The position numbers and the translations under genes are program-made. 64,000 nt of DNA from DATJFQ01 sp035492775 (GTDB taxonomy: Bacteria > Acidobacteriota > Vicinamibacteria > Vicinamibacterales > 2-12-FULL-66-21). Positions within the stretch are counted from its first letter, which is position 1, and each line of letters opens with the position of its first letter. The stretch lies in NCBI GenBank assembly GCA_035492775.1, contig DATJIW010000065.1, forward strand, positions 62,001-126,000, read 5' to 3'. The notes below the pieces were generated by a model. That model saw only the letters and a list, made by a program, of their open reading frames with translations. It made no database searches and had not been told where the DNA came from. Positions 42,984 through 50,896 of the stretch are shown here, piece after piece.

Positions 42984-43240
42984 CAAACCCCGTCCCAGAT
43001 GAGGCCAAAGAGCAGCAGCACGAGTGCTGCGGCGGCCGAGATGCTGCGTAACAGCGAGAAGTCCAGCGCCGGCGCGACGACGAGATCGTAGAACAGCAGC
43101 AGGTTGTTGACGACGAGACCGCAGAACGCGAGGGCGACCCAGAGCAGGACACGCCCTCCGCTCCTGCGGTAATGCGAGAGCACGAGCGCGGCGCAGAACA
43201 GGCTTGCGGCCGCACACAGGCCGTAGACGATGCTAGGCAT
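42983..43240 (-). CDS. DUF5985 small membrane protein
   Basis: 85 residues from ATG 43240. Three hydrophobic helices with the DUF5985 pattern: Y-R-R-S-G-G-R-V-L-L-W between helices 1 and 2, NNLLLFYDLVVAP and a final LLLFGLIWDGV. Function unknown. Overlaps the upstream gene by eight bases and the next by one, so the three genes are translated together. Confidence 0.78.
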   Translation of the reverse strand: MPSIVYGLCAAASLFCAALVLSHYRRSGGRVLLWVALAFCGLVVNNLLLFYDLVVAPALDFSLLRSISAAAALVLLLFGLIWDGV

Positions 43241-43631
43241 CGGGCTTCCTGCCAATCCTGAAGGCGTCCGCAATGCGCCGGGCGGCGTCGCTGGTGCGTC
43301 GAAGACCAGTGACGCGTGCGATCAAATCGTCGCGCGAATGATAGTGCGCGTCGGTGATTTCATCCACCACTCGCGCGAGGGCGGCGTCGACCGGCGCATA
43401 CCGATAGGAGAGATGCGCTCCGACCCGCACGTCCACGACGTTCGAACGTCCGAGCGCTTCGAGAGCGGCGGCGGCCGCCGCCTCGGTGGCCCGCAACGCG
43501 GTCGCCATCGCCGGCGTCGTCCACCAGCGGTTTCGGTCGCTCGTCAATACGCTGAGCGCGTCGAGCTGCAGCGCCGACGAGATGCAGTCCGTGAGGAAGC
43601 GTTCGGCGGCGGGGGAGAGCGGGTTGTCCAA
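43233..43631 (-). CDS. hypothetical protein heading the DUF5985 operon
   Basis: 132 residues, TTG start; soluble and helical. It contains ATALRATEAAAAAALEALGRSNVVDVRVGAHLSYRYAPVDAALARVVDEI, which looks like a small winged-helix/helix-turn-helix unit (helix, helix, then a short beta hairpin ending Y-R-Y-A-P). A regulator is therefore a guess worth testing. A palindromic site at 43647-43663 lies just upstream, as expected for autoregulation. A small leftward operon with the two DUF5985 genes follows. Confidence 0.65.
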   Translation of the reverse strand: MDNPLSPAAERFLTDCISSALQLDALSVLTSDRNRWWTTPAMATALRATEAAAAAALEALGRSNVVDVRVGAHLSYRYAPVDAALARVVDEITDAHYHSRDDLIARVTGLRRTSDAARRIADAFRIGRKPDA

Positions 43632-43646
43632 GGAAGCCCATCATAT

Positions 43647-43663
43647 ATACTGGCGTACAGTAT
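43647..43663. promoter_or_regulatory. inverted repeat ATACTG-N5-CAGTAT upstream of DUF5985 operon
   Basis: Perfect 6-base arms around GCGTA, 16 bases before the operon's start codon. It is flanked by TATATAT, which could serve as the leftward -10. A good position for an operator. Confidence 0.5.
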
Positions 43664-43679
43664 CAGCAAGCCAGAAAGG

Positions 43680-44702
43680 TCAGCCGCCGCGCGTGTGCAT
43701 CTCGAGATGCGAGTCCTTTCTGAGCGCTGCAATCGGCACGAATGCGTCGCGGGACGCCGATAAGCGGCGCTCCTCTGCGCCGCGATCCGCGCGCATCGTC
43801 CAGACGGCCTCGATGAGGCGCTCGAGGTCCTCGGCGGACGCGCCTTCGCGCAGCGGGCGCCGCAGATCCAGGCCGCCGCGTGCGTAGAGGCACAGGAGCC
43901 AGAGACCGTCCGCCGTCAGCCGGCTGCGGTCGCAGTCCGCGCAGAACGGTTCCGTTGTCGATGCGATGATCCCGAACGTCGTGCCGTCTGGCAGACGAAA
44001 CCGCTCGGCCGGCGCCGAGCCGCGGCCGCCCACGGGCTCGACGGCGCCGTACAACGTTTCGAGACGCGCGATGACTTCCGCCCGCGGCACCACCGCGTCC
44101 ATCGACCAGCGGGTGGCGCCGCCCACATCCATGTATTCGATGAAACGCACTTCCGCGCCGACGGAGCGACCGAACTCGAGGAGCGCGGGGATTTCGTCGT
44201 CATTGCGTCCGCGGATGACGACCGTATCGATTTTCAGCGCATCGAAGCCCGCGTGGACCGCCGCGTCGATCCCGCGCAGCACGGAAGGCAGCTCGTCGAA
44301 CCGCGCGAGCTGACGAAAGCGCTCGCGGTCGAGCGTGTCCAGGCTGATCGTGAGGCGCCGGAGTCCTGCAGCGCGCAAAGATTGCGCCTGCGCGGCAAGG
44401 AGCACGCCATTGGTCGTGAGCGCAAGATCGGCGACGGCCGGCATGGCGGCCAGCCGCGAGACGAGGTCCGGCAGGTTGCGGCGAAGGAGCGGCTCGCCCC
44501 CTGTCAGCCGGACGCGGTCGACGCCGCATGCCGCGAACGCGCCTGTCAGCGTCGCGGTTTCTTCGAAGGTCAGGATGCTCTCGCGCGGCAGCCAGACGTA
44601 GTCCGGCTCCGGCATGCAGTACTGGCAGCGGAGATTGCACCGGTCGGTGACCGATATGCGGAGGCTGCGGAGCGGGCGTTCGAAACGATCGACAGGACGC
44701 AT
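43680..44702 (-). CDS. moaA: MoaA, GTP 3',8-cyclase (molybdenum cofactor synthesis)
   Basis: 340 residues from ATG 44702 (ATG 44717 gives five more). Radical SAM enzyme making the first pterin intermediate from GTP. N-terminal cluster motif C-N-L-R-C-Q-Y-C within SVTDRCNLRCQYCMPE, LTGGEPLLRRNL, and the C-terminal second cluster (FCADCDRSRLTADGLWLLCL, C-x2-C and a later C). The usual GG C-terminus is present (MHTRGG). Supplies Moco, needed by MsrP. Both start codons sit in a perfect palindrome at 44701-44717. Divergent from hisS. Confidence 0.93.
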   Translation of the reverse strand: MRPVDRFERPLRSLRISVTDRCNLRCQYCMPEPDYVWLPRESILTFEETATLTGAFAACGVDRVRLTGGEPLLRRNLPDLVSRLAAMPAVADLALTTNGVLLAAQAQSLRAAGLRRLTISLDTLDRERFRQLARFDELPSVLRGIDAAVHAGFDALKIDTVVIRGRNDDEIPALLEFGRSVGAEVRFIEYMDVGGATRWSMDAVVPRAEVIARLETLYGAVEPVGGRGSAPAERFRLPDGTTFGIIASTTEPFCADCDRSRLTADGLWLLCLYARGGLDLRRPLREGASAEDLERLIEAVWTMRADRGAEERRLSASRDAFVPIAALRKDSHLEMHTRGG

Positions 44703-44717
44703 GGGACCTGGTCCCAT
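44701..44717. promoter_or_regulatory. perfect 17-base palindrome over the moaA start
   Basis: ATGGGACCTGGTCCCAT has 8-base arms around a central T. On the minus strand each end supplies an in-frame moaA ATG. As DNA it could be an operator; as RNA it could hide the start codon. Confidence 0.5.
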
Positions 44718-44760
44718 TATCGATCGTGAGCGGGTTCGGGTTCGCGACCTGACCGCGCCT

Positions 44761-44769
44761 TGATAAGAT
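44761..44769 (+). promoter_or_regulatory. extended -10 promoter of hisS
   Basis: TGATAAGAT is an extended -10 (TG-N-TAAGAT). GTG 44775 lies five bases after the hexamer, so transcription should start at or next to the start codon. Confidence 0.55.
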
Positions 44770-44774
44770 TTGGT

Positions 44775-46121
44775 GTGCCCAACACCCACCCGGCGCGGGG
44801 AATGCGCGATTTCCTCCCCGGCGACGTCCGGCGTCGGCAGTTCGTGATCGACGTCGTGCGCCGCACGTACGAGCGGTACGGGTTCGAGCCGCTGGAGACG
44901 CCGGCGCTCGAGAACATCGAAACGCTCACAGGCAAGTACGGTGAAGAGGGTAACAAGCTCATTTTCAAAGTGCTCCGCCGGGGTGAGCACGAGTCGTCTG
45001 GCGAGACGGATCTGGCGCTGCGGTACGACCTGACCGTGCCGCTCGCGCGCGTCGTTGCCGAACATCGCTCGGACCTCCCGAAATTCTTCAAGCGGTACCA
45101 GATCCAACCCGTCTGGCGTGCCGACCGTCCGGCACGCGGGCGGTTTCGCGAGTTCTATCAGTGCGACGTCGACGCTATCGGATCGCGCTCGCCGCTGGTG
45201 GAAGTCGAACTCTGCGCTGCCGTCAGCGACGTCATGCGCGAGCTGGGGTTCCAGGATTTCTCGTTACGGCTGAATCATCGGGCGGTTTTGACCGGCCTGC
45301 TCGACGCGGCCGGCGTCGAGCCCGCCCGTCACGGCGACGCGCTGGTGGTACTCGACAAACTGGACAAGATCGGACGCGATGGTGTGATCGCCGAACTCGG
45401 CGTGCGCCAGATTCCGCCTGCGACAGCCGGCCGCCTGCTCGACGGGTTCACGGAGCGAGGGTCGAACGACCTGACGCTGGATCGGTTGCGCGCGACGATC
45501 ACGGACGACGGCGGGCGGGCGGGCGTCGAGAACCTTGCCGCCATCCTGCAGTTGGCCGCGCCAACCAGCGCGGGTCCGGCGCTGCGGCTCGATCCGAGTC
45601 TCGCCCGCGGGCTGTCGTACTACACGGGCGCAATCATGGAAATCGCGGTTGCGGATCTGGCCGGCAGCCTGGGTGGCGGGGGCCGCTACGACGGCCTCAT
45701 CGGCATCTTCTCCGGCGAGCAGATTCCCGCGTGCGGGTTTTCGCTCGGCCTGGAGCGGATTCTCGTGGTGATGGCGGAGCGCGACATGTTTCCGCCGTCG
45801 GCGAACGCATCAGCGCCCGACGTGCTGGTCACGGTGTTCGAAGATCGCGACCCGGCCCGAAGCGCGCAAGCGCAGGAGCAGTCGCTCGCGCTCGCCTCCG
45901 AGCTGCGCCAGGCGGGCCTGCGCGTCGAGTTGTATCCCGAGCCCGACAAACTCGGAAAGCAGTTCAAATACGCCGCCGCGCGCGCCGCGGCCTTCGCCGC
46001 GATCGTTGGCAGCGATGAACTCGCCCGCGGCGAAGTGACGCTCAAGCAGCTGTCGACTGGATCGCAGGAATCGGTACCGCGCTCGCGAATCGCATCGTGG
46101 ATCCGCGCGCACCAAACGTAG
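44775..46121 (+). CDS. hisS: histidyl-tRNA synthetase
   Basis: 448 residues from GTG 44775 (TTG 44760 is in frame but overlaps the -10). Class II synthetase charging tRNA-His. Motif 1 region RGMRDFLPGD...YGFEPLETPALE, motif 2 FKRYQIQPVWRADRPARGRFREFYQCDVD, histidine-specific LARGLSYYTGAIMEI, motif 3 GFSLGLERIL, then the C-terminal anticodon-binding domain (VTVFEDRD...LRVELYPEPDKLGKQFKYA). Length is normal. No Shine-Dalgarno sequence; probably leaderless. aspS follows after 94 bases that contain GAACCC repeats. Confidence 0.95.
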   Translation: MPNTHPARGMRDFLPGDVRRRQFVIDVVRRTYERYGFEPLETPALENIETLTGKYGEEGNKLIFKVLRRGEHESSGETDLALRYDLTVPLARVVAEHRSDLPKFFKRYQIQPVWRADRPARGRFREFYQCDVDAIGSRSPLVEVELCAAVSDVMRELGFQDFSLRLNHRAVLTGLLDAAGVEPARHGDALVVLDKLDKIGRDGVIAELGVRQIPPATAGRLLDGFTERGSNDLTLDRLRATITDDGGRAGVENLAAILQLAAPTSAGPALRLDPSLARGLSYYTGAIMEIAVADLAGSLGGGGRYDGLIGIFSGEQIPACGFSLGLERILVVMAERDMFPPSANASAPDVLVTVFEDRDPARSAQAQEQSLALASELRQAGLRVELYPEPDKLGKQFKYAAARAAAFAAIVGSDELARGEVTLKQLSTGSQESVPRSRIASWIRAHQT

Positions 46122-46204
46122 AACCCCGAACCCTCGAACCCTGAACGCCGACCCCCCGAACCCGCGTGAATCCTGTATTCCGCCCCCAGCATTTCGATTC
46201 TGAC

Positions 46205-46210
46205 TACTAT
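46205..46210 (+). promoter_or_regulatory. -10-like hexamer before aspS
   Basis: TACTAT, preceded by TG-AC, ends five bases before ATG 46216. No Shine-Dalgarno sequence. Matches the spacing expected for a leaderless message. Confidence 0.5.
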
Positions 46211-46215
46211 TCCTT

Positions 46216-47997
46216 ATGCAGATCCAGCCCCTTCGAGACCTCGTCCGCACGCACACCTGCGGCGAGCTGACCGCCGCGGACGCCGGCGCCGACGTCGTCC
46301 TCATGGGATGGATCCATCGCGTCCGGGATCTCGGCGCGCTCGTCTTCTTTGATTTGCGCGATCGCCACGGGCTCACGCAGGTGGTTGCGCGGGAGGACTC
46401 TCCGGCGCTCGTGGAAGACGCCAAGCGGCTGCGGAGCGAATACGTCGTCGCGGTGATCGGCACCGTCGTGCGGCGCGCGAAAGACGCGGTCAATGCGAAG
46501 GTGAAGACGGGCGAGATCGAGGTCGTCGCGCGCGAAATCCGCCTGCTCAACGACGCCAAGGTGCCGCCGTTTCCGATCAACGAGGACACGGCCGTTGCCG
46601 AAGAGACCCGTCTCCGATATCGCTATCTCGACCTGCGGCGTCCCAAGCTGCAACAGAACCTGATCCTGCGGCACAAGGCGATGCTCGAGATCCGGCGCTA
46701 CTTCGACGAACAGGGTTTCGTCGAAATCGAAACGCCGATTCTGACGAAATCGACGCCCGAGGGCGCCCGCGACTACCTCGTGCCGAGCCGCGTGCATCCC
46801 GGCGAGTTCTACGCGCTGCCCCAGTCGCCGCAGATCTTCAAGCAGATCCTGATGATCGCCGGGATGGACCGTTACGTGCAGATCGTCCGGTGCTTCCGGG
46901 ACGAGGACCTTCGCGCCGATCGCCAGCCGGAATTCACGCAGGTCGACCTGGAAATCTCGTTTGCGACCGAGAACATCGTGTTCTCGACGCTCGAGCCGCT
47001 CATGGATCGATTGCTCGGGCTGATTGGCCGCCGGGCGCCGGGACCGTTTCGCAGGATGCCGTACGCGGAGGCTATCGCGAGCTACGGGTCGGACAAGCCC
47101 GACCTGCGCGCCGGCATGGAGCTGAGGGACCTGTCCGAGCCGTTCCGCGAATCGGGCTTCTCGGTGTTTCGCAGCGCGCTCGACGCTGGTGGAGAAGTGC
47201 GCGGGTTCGTGATTCCAAACGCGGCGCGCTACTCGCGAAAGGAGCTCGATCGTCTCAGCGACGAGGCGAAGCAGCTCGGAGGCGGCGGGATCGTGTGGGC
47301 GCGGCGGTCGGACGGCGCAATCCAGAGCCCGGCACTGAAGGCCGCCGGCGAGGACGTGATCGGCAGTGCGCTGGAACTGAGCGGCGCCGGCGCCGCGGAC
47401 TTGTTGGTGATGTCCGCGGGCAGGCACGATCCGACCGCGCGCCTGCTCGGAACGCTGCGCCTGAACGTAGCCAGGCGCGAAAACCTGCTCGACCCGGATC
47501 GGTTCGAGTTCCTGTGGGTCGTCGACTTTCCGATGTTCGAATGGCTTGACGACGAACGGCGGTGGGAATTCATGCACCATCCGTTCACGTCACCCCTCGA
47601 ATCGGACGCGTCGCGGCTGGAAACCGATCCCGGCAGCGTGCGGGCCCGCGCGTACGACCTCGTGCTGAACGGCAGCGAAATCGCGGGCGGCAGCATCCGG
47701 ATCCACGATCAACGGCTGCAGCGGCTCATTTTCAAGCTGCTCGGCATGAGCGACGAAGAGGCAAAGCTGCGCTTCGGCTTCTTCGTCGACGCGCTGGAGT
47801 ACGGCACACCCCCGCACGGCGGCATCGCCATCGGTCTCGATCGCACGATCGCGATCCTGGCAGGCGAGTCGTCTATCCGCGAGGTCATCGCGTTCCCGAA
47901 GACAGCCCAGGCGGTCGACCTGATGGCCGGCGCGCCCTCGACCGTCGACGCGAAACAGTTGCGTGAGCTGAAAATTCGCACTCTGCCGCCCGCCTAA
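46216..47997 (+). CDS. aspS: aspartyl-tRNA synthetase, bacterial type
   Basis: 593 residues, class IIb. N-terminal OB-fold anticodon domain (VLMGWIHRVRDLGALVFFDLRDRHGLTQVV), motif 1 region EIRRYFDEQGFVEIETPILT, motif 2 FRDEDLRADRQPEFTQVDLE, the bacterial GAD insertion (about residues 290-420) and motif 3 GGIAIGLDRTIAILAGESSIREVIAFPK. Full length. The GAD domain marks the bacterial form; whether it also charges tRNA-Asn cannot be told here. Probably leaderless. Confidence 0.96.
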   Translation: MQIQPLRDLVRTHTCGELTAADAGADVVLMGWIHRVRDLGALVFFDLRDRHGLTQVVAREDSPALVEDAKRLRSEYVVAVIGTVVRRAKDAVNAKVKTGEIEVVAREIRLLNDAKVPPFPINEDTAVAEETRLRYRYLDLRRPKLQQNLILRHKAMLEIRRYFDEQGFVEIETPILTKSTPEGARDYLVPSRVHPGEFYALPQSPQIFKQILMIAGMDRYVQIVRCFRDEDLRADRQPEFTQVDLEISFATENIVFSTLEPLMDRLLGLIGRRAPGPFRRMPYAEAIASYGSDKPDLRAGMELRDLSEPFRESGFSVFRSALDAGGEVRGFVIPNAARYSRKELDRLSDEAKQLGGGGIVWARRSDGAIQSPALKAAGEDVIGSALELSGAGAADLLVMSAGRHDPTARLLGTLRLNVARRENLLDPDRFEFLWVVDFPMFEWLDDERRWEFMHHPFTSPLESDASRLETDPGSVRARAYDLVLNGSEIAGGSIRIHDQRLQRLIFKLLGMSDEEAKLRFGFFVDALEYGTPPHGGIAIGLDRTIAILAGESSIREVIAFPKTAQAVDLMAGAPSTVDAKQLRELKIRTLPPA

Positions 47998-48190
47998 GCG
48001 GCCGGAGCGCCGAGGGCCGGGGCCTGGAAATGGGGCCGGGATGGTGAAATGTCTCCGGTCGACGCGGTGTACGGTCCCCCATTGCGGCAGCCGGGTTGAC
48101 GTCGCGCCGCGCGAAAGCGCCGCCTATGCTACGATCGCTGCTGCGTAACTCAACGGCATAGAAGGAGTTATTCGTATTCCTACCTCCGCC

Positions 48191-49141
48191 ATGCGCAAGA
48201 TTGCGATCCCCGACGAGGGGGTCGAATCCCTCTTCGGCACCTTCGACGAGAACCTGAAGCACCTCGAGAACCTCTTCAATGTCCGCATCCGTACGACGGG
48301 CAACGAGCTCATCGTGGAAGGCGACACCGCGGACGTCGCCCGCGCGGAGAAGGTGCTGGATCAGCTCTCCACTTTGATCAGGGGCGGGTACCGCCTCGCG
48401 AAGGGCGACGTCAAGACCGCGTCGCAGCTCGTCGCGCAGGACGACTCCGTCGAACTGGCCGACTACTTCCTCAAATCCGCCACACGGACGTCCGGCAAGC
48501 GTCAGGTCGTCCCCAAGAGCGTCACGCAGAAGAAATACCTCGACGCCATCGAGCAGCACGACATCGTCTTCGGGATCGGTCCTGCGGGAACCGGCAAGAC
48601 GTATCTCGCGATGGCGCAGGCCGTGTCCTATCTGCTCGCGAAGCGCGTCAACCGGATCATCCTGGCGCGTCCGGCGGTGGAGGCGGGCGAAAAACTGGGC
48701 TTTCTCCCGGGCGATCTGCAGGAGAAGGTGAATCCGTATCTGCGGCCGCTGTACGATGCGCTGTACGACATGATGGAGCTCGATCGTGTCGAACGTCTGA
48801 TCGAGCGCGGCACGATCGAAGTTGCGCCGATCGCGTTCATGCGCGGTCGCACGCTGAACGACGCGTTCGTGATCCTCGACGAAGCGCAGAACACCACGTC
48901 CGAGCAGATGAAGATGTTCCTGACGCGGCTCGGGTTCGGCTCCAAGGCCGTGATCACCGGCGACATCACGCAGATCGATCTTCCGACGGGCCGCACGTCG
49001 GGGCTCGTGGAAGCCATGAAGGTGATCGGACACGTGGACGGCATCGCCTTCATTCACTTCGACGACAAGGACGTCGTCCGCCATTCACTCGTACAGGCAA
49101 TCGTGAAGGCGTACGAAGCCTACGGTGGCGGATCCCGATAG
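48191..49141 (+). CDS. phoH: PhoH-like ATPase
   Basis: 316 residues. N-terminal KH-like part (ENLKHLENLFNVRIRTTGNELIVEG), then the P-loop domain with Walker A GIGPAGTGKTYLAMA and Walker B AFVILDEAQNTT, plus TGDITQIDLP. PhoH proteins are RNA-linked ATPases found next to ybeY across bacteria. ATG 48191 is conventional, but the only good Shine-Dalgarno sequence (AAGGAG, 48162-48167) is 23 bases away and instead suits an in-frame ATT at 48176. First gene of the phoH-ybeY-corC-era run. Confidence 0.92.
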   Translation: MRKIAIPDEGVESLFGTFDENLKHLENLFNVRIRTTGNELIVEGDTADVARAEKVLDQLSTLIRGGYRLAKGDVKTASQLVAQDDSVELADYFLKSATRTSGKRQVVPKSVTQKKYLDAIEQHDIVFGIGPAGTGKTYLAMAQAVSYLLAKRVNRIILARPAVEAGEKLGFLPGDLQEKVNPYLRPLYDALYDMMELDRVERLIERGTIEVAPIAFMRGRTLNDAFVILDEAQNTTSEQMKMFLTRLGFGSKAVITGDITQIDLPTGRTSGLVEAMKVIGHVDGIAFIHFDDKDVVRHSLVQAIVKAYEAYGGGSR

Positions 49142-49616
49142 GTGGTTTGAGGTCACGATCACGGACGGGGCGGGCCGCCGCGTCCGCGTGCCCGGCCTCG
49201 CCGCCTGGCTGCGGCGCGTCGCACCGCCAACCGTGCGCGGCGCTGTGGCCATCGCGCTCGTCAGCGACGCCCGGATCCGCGCGCTCAACCGCGCGTATCG
49301 CGGCAAAGACACCGCGACCGACGTTCTCTCGTTCCCAACCGACGACGAACCACGAATCCCCGGCCGCCGGCCGCCGGCCGCCGGCCGACGGCCCGTGGGC
49401 GACATCGCGATCGCGACTGGCGTGGCCCGCCGTCAGGCGCGAGCCGAGGGACACTCGTATGCGACGGAGCTCAAAGTCCTCGCGCTCCATGGCCTGCTCC
49501 ACCTGCTGGGGTACGATCATGACGATCCCGGCGACGCCGGCCGCATGGCGCGGGTCGAACGCCGGCTACGGGCCCGCGGCGGGCTGTCATCGGGTTTGAT
49601 CGAACGAACGTCGTGA
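49125..49616 (+). CDS. ybeY: YbeY endoribonuclease
   Basis: 163 residues, GTG start 17 bases inside phoH. Zinc endoribonuclease for rRNA maturation and ribosome quality control. Metal motif H-G-L-L-H-L-L-G-Y-D-H (H-x3-H-x5-H) near the C-terminus, and the family segment YRGKDTATDVLSFP. Between that and VGDIAIA lies an insert (RIPGRRPPAAGRRP) encoded by four tandem copies of CCGGCCG. The stop overlaps the next start (GTGA). Confidence 0.92.
   Translation: MADPDRWFEVTITDGAGRRVRVPGLAAWLRRVAPPTVRGAVAIALVSDARIRALNRAYRGKDTATDVLSFPTDDEPRIPGRRPPAAGRRPVGDIAIATGVARRQARAEGHSYATELKVLALHGLLHLLGYDHDDPGDAGRMARVERRLRARGGLSSGLIERTS
49360..49387 (+). repeat. four tandem CCGGCCG heptamers inside ybeY
   Basis: Exact 7-base unit repeated four times (28 bases) within the coding sequence. 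Since 7 is not a multiple of 3, gain or loss of one unit would shift the ybeY frame. Confidence 0.9.
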
Positions 49617-50857
49617 TTCCGCTGCTGCTGTTTCTGCTCGGCGCGGCCGCCGTTTACGTCGGCACCATCGAGACGGCCTTCAGCGCGCTCATGAAGCTGT
49701 CGCTGCGCCTCATGGCGGAGCGGAGCGGCGAAGACCGCCTGCGGTACTACCTCGACGATCCGATTCAGCTGTTCGTTCCCGCCCGCCTGCTGCTCGGAAT
49801 CATCTTCTCGTGCGCAACGGTGCTGCTCGCCGTGCTGACCGGTCGGTCGGGCATCAGCATCGCATCCGTGTCCTTGCTGCTGGCGTGTGTGGCCGTCTAC
49901 ATCCTCGTCTGCGAGCACCTGCTGCCGTCGCTCATCGTCCGGCGCAATCCGGAAGCGGTGCTCTCGGCATTGCTGCCGCCGTTCTCGCTGGTCGCCCGCG
50001 CGCTGTCGCCAATCTCGAAACGCCTGCTTCGCCGCATCTCGGCAGACGGCGACCGCGACCAGCTCCCGGCTCCAGCGACGGAAGACGCGGCGGGCGACGT
50101 GGCGCACGCATACCTCGAAGCGGGCGAAGAGCAGGGCCTGATCGAACGCGACGAACGGCGGCTGCTGCAATCGATCGTCGACTTCGGCGACACGCTCGTC
50201 CGCGAGGTCATGACGCCGCGCCCGGACATCGTCGCCATCGAATCGGATGCCACGATCGGCGCCCTGCGCGCGTTGTTCTCCGGGCAGGAGTATTCACGCT
50301 TTCCGGTGTACACGGTCAACCTCGACAACATCGTCGGCGTGATCTTCGTGAAGGACTTGATCGTGCTGAAGGACGCGTCGGACTCGGGTCCGATCGTCCC
50401 GCTCGTCCGGCCCGCGACGTTCGTGCCCGAGACCAAGCGCGTGCCCGAGCTGCTGAAGGAGTTCCAGCGCAAACAGGTGCAGTTCGCGATCGTCGTCGAC
50501 GAGTACGGCGGCACCGCCGGCCTCGTCACGATCGAGGACCTGCTCGAGGAGATCGTCGGCGAGATCCGCGACGAGTACGACGTCGAAACGGAGCCGATCG
50601 TCGACGAAGGCAACGGCTCATATGTGTTCAGTGCAAAGGTGAGCTTCGACGAAGTGCGGGAGCGGCTCGGCGTCGACGTCGAGCCGGACGGCTTCGAAAC
50701 GGTCGGCGGATACGTGCTGACACGCCTCGGCCGCGTCCCGAGCGTCGGTGAAACGTTCGAACTCGACGGGATGCACGTCGAAGTGCTCGACGCAGAGCGC
50801 CGCCGCATCCACAAGGTCCGTTTCCGAAAAGCCCAGCCCGCCCGCGCGGAGGTGTGA
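49613..50857 (+). CDS. CorC/HlyC-type CNNM membrane protein (DUF21-CBS-CorC)
   Basis: 414 residues, GTG overlapping the ybeY stop. Three to four N-terminal membrane helices (DUF21, IPLLLFLLGAAAVYVGTIETAFSALMKLSLR), a CBS pair (VREVMTPRPDIVAIESDATIGALRALFSGQEYSRFPVY...FAIVVDEYGGTAGLVTIEDLLEEIVGEIRDEYD) and the C-terminal CorC_HlyC transporter-associated domain. Proteins of this type are linked to Mg2+ or Co2+ export. The 'hemolysin' label used for them is historical. Part of the phoH-ybeY-corC-era operon. Confidence 0.92.
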   Translation: MIPLLLFLLGAAAVYVGTIETAFSALMKLSLRLMAERSGEDRLRYYLDDPIQLFVPARLLLGIIFSCATVLLAVLTGRSGISIASVSLLLACVAVYILVCEHLLPSLIVRRNPEAVLSALLPPFSLVARALSPISKRLLRRISADGDRDQLPAPATEDAAGDVAHAYLEAGEEQGLIERDERRLLQSIVDFGDTLVREVMTPRPDIVAIESDATIGALRALFSGQEYSRFPVYTVNLDNIVGVIFVKDLIVLKDASDSGPIVPLVRPATFVPETKRVPELLKEFQRKQVQFAIVVDEYGGTAGLVTIEDLLEEIVGEIRDEYDVETEPIVDEGNGSYVFSAKVSFDEVRERLGVDVEPDGFETVGGYVLTRLGRVPSVGETFELDGMHVEVLDAERRRIHKVRFRKAQPARAEV

Positions 50858-50882
50858 TGCTCCAGGCGGTGTGACAGCCGCT

Positions 50883-50890
50883 TGTATAGT
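50883..50890 (+). promoter_or_regulatory. -10-like promoter element before era
   Basis: TG immediately followed by TATAGT. The hexamer ends six bases before GTG 50897, consistent with a leaderless era message separate from the upstream genes. Confidence 0.5.
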
Positions 50891-50896
50891 GATGGA

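Noticed and set aside
43647..43663. LexA (SOS) box
   Set aside because: ATACTG-N5-CAGTAT has the wrong spacing for the CTGT-N8-ACAG type of box, so it is kept only as an unnamed operator candidate.
46122..46167. GAACCC-rich short repeats before aspS
   Set aside because: Two or three imperfect copies only; looks like simple-sequence drift and explains nothing further.
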